From CAZTPC01 sp964615565 (GTDB lineage: Bacteria > Patescibacteriota > Saccharimonadia > Saccharimonadales > AWTP1-31): a stretch of 64,000 nucleotides of DNA. The notes below the pieces were generated by a model. That model saw nothing but the letters and a program-made list of their open reading frames with translations. It did no database searches and was not told the DNA's origin. The translations under genes were made by a program, and so were the position numbers. How positions within the stretch are numbered: the stretch's first letter is position 1; every line of letters starts with the position of its first letter. The DNA lies in assembly GCA_964615565.1 (NCBI GenBank), contig CAZTPC010000002.1:1-64000 (forward strand), given 5' to 3'. Shown piece by piece: positions 63,358 through 64,000 of the stretch.

Positions 63358-64000
63358 CTACTGAGGCAATGCACCAGAAGCAATACCTCGCTCCATCAGG
63401 TCGATGTATGCAGCCATTTCTCGAGTTGGCCAGTCACTACGCTCGTCGAAGGTACCTTTTTTGCCCGAAGCATCCGTACTGCCTTTAACAATACCGTCTG
63501 CCATCCGTAGCTGTGCATGTCCATAAACAGTGTTTTTAAGTGGCAGGTTTTGTAGTCCTGCTTGCTTAAGAACCATCCAGTTTAGATAGATGAGTGCTTC
63601 TGTCTGCTCAGGAGTGATGTTGTCTTGAGTATCTGCGTCTACTTCTGCAGCTACAGCGATTTGATTGTACGGCGGGTTCTGTGAAGGGCGGTCGGCTAGA
63701 TTTGGATTTACAAATCGTACGATTGTACCATCACGCATAACAGCAAAATGCATGCCTTTGCCCTTAGCTCCATTAAGGTAGTGCTCAGCAAACTTTGCTG
63801 GGTCTTTGTCGCCGAGTAGAACCGCAGTGAAGTGATTAGTGACCATTTCAATATCTTGAGGCGGGTTAAGCAGTTTGTGGAAGCCAACACCGTTTGGATG
63901 GGCATCTACAATTTTTGTGGCATCAAATATGTTTGCGATCGCTCGATCGTAACCCTCACGACTCAATGAGACATCTTTGAGCGAGTCAATATACTTTTGG
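63358..64000 (-). CDS. amidase_2/PGRP-like N-acetylmuramoyl-L-alanine amidase, 5' end beyond window
   Basis: The frame is open to the window edge (QKYIDSLKDVSLSREG), so the start is outside. The visible 213 residues resemble a peptidoglycan amidase of the amidase_2 type: VTNHFTAVLLGD (first His), KGMHFAVMRDGTIVRFVN, NQIAVAAEVDA (E/V region) and YGHAQLR (late His), and a KKGTFDERSDWP end. Zinc site His residues are at the N of NHFT and in GHAQ. It likely cleaves peptide stems from glycan; secretion signals would be upstream and cannot be seen. Confidence 0.7.
   Translation of the reverse strand, partial: QKYIDSLKDVSLSREGYDRAIANIFDATKIVDAHPNGVGFHKLLNPPQDIEMVTNHFTAVLLGDKDPAKFAEHYLNGAKGKGMHFAVMRDGTIVRFVNPNLADRPSQNPPYNQIAVAAEVDADTQDNITPEQTEALIYLNWMVLKQAGLQNLPLKNTVYGHAQLRMADGIVKGSTDASGKKGTFDERSDWPTREMAAYIDLMERGIASGALPQ

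Noticed and set aside
1..64000. CRISPR arrays, insertion sequences, prophage or integrative elements
   Set aside because: No regularly spaced repeats, transposase, integrase or phage structural genes are seen.

Overview
The window reads as a chromosomal segment of a Candidatus Saccharibacteria (TM7, Patescibacteria/CPR) genome. This is an inference from gene content: minimal anabolism, an indirect tRNA amidation operon (gatCAB) with an extra small gene inside it, a split transketolase, a lone PilB-type ATPase, NCY-type beta-helix proteins of the CPR kind and many lineage-restricted membrane proteins. UGA is used as a normal stop (for example in the ATGA overlaps of rnhB/yraN and gatC/gatA), which argues against the code-25 CPR lineages. 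There are no rRNAs, CRISPR arrays, insertion sequences or prophage genes. One tRNA (Leu, anticodon UAG) is present. A 10-N scaffold gap interrupts dnaE.

Layout. 1-2349 holds the 5' part of rpoB (cut by the window edge). 2584-5634 holds GNAT, clpP, a small unknown gene and tig. 5710-9428 holds an unknown gene facing a histidine locus: hisS, a frameshifted hisG-hisE-like fusion and, upstream of it, a leaderless His-rich leader peptide followed by a classic terminator, then a probably frameshifted small gene. 9520-11157 holds a membrane protein, tRNA-Leu with a partial 5' copy, a NIPSNAP protein and a small unknown. 11158-16690 holds rsmD, a PLC-like protein, recG, a methyltransferase and tyrS. 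16804-30529 holds a PBP1A-type peptidoglycan synthase, radA, a membrane HEXXH protein, clpC, a lipoprotein, nusA, an M1 aminopeptidase, yraN and rnhB. 30592-39632 holds a candidate structured RNA, rplS, malic enzyme, a pilB-type ATPase, a SpoU methyltransferase, a CAP-domain protein and dnaE. 39737-45004 holds a YtxG/YtxH-like pair, a MOSC protein and gatB-orf-gatA-gatC. 45036-49604 holds three tandem beta-helix paralogues coupled to a HerA/TraG-like ATPase. 49701-54629 holds an alpha/beta hydrolase, uvrB, a LOG-family protein and an unknown. 54693-61923 is a carbon-metabolism block: PfkB kinase, class II aldolase, membrane protein, split transketolase, rpe, rpiB, gap, ppa. 61991-64000 holds a GDPD phosphodiesterase, an FNR-like reductase and an amidase cut by the window end.

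Regulation stands out. Two CIRCE inverted repeats overlap the promoters of clpP and clpC, so both halves of the ClpCP protease look HrcA-controlled. The hisG*-hisS transcription unit has a ribosome-mediated attenuator: leader peptide with three His codons, antiterminator hairpin, intrinsic terminator. nusA has a terminator-like hairpin in its own leader. Across the window at least 13 start codons sit only 6-7 bases downstream of a near-perfect TATAAT/TATACT box, which places transcription start on or next to the start codon; leaderless transcription is therefore probably common here, alongside ordinary Shine-Dalgarno genes such as rpoB, hisS, radA, clpC, nusA, gap and ppa.

Metabolically the segment supports lower glycolysis and the non-oxidative pentose phosphate branch (aldolase, Gap, Tkt, Rpe, RpiB, PfkB kinase), malate/pyruvate interconversion and peptide scavenging (PepN). 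It also carries peptidoglycan synthesis and cleavage and quality control by trigger factor and ClpCP. No biosynthetic amino-acid pathway is visible apart from the isolated, broken hisG-like gene.
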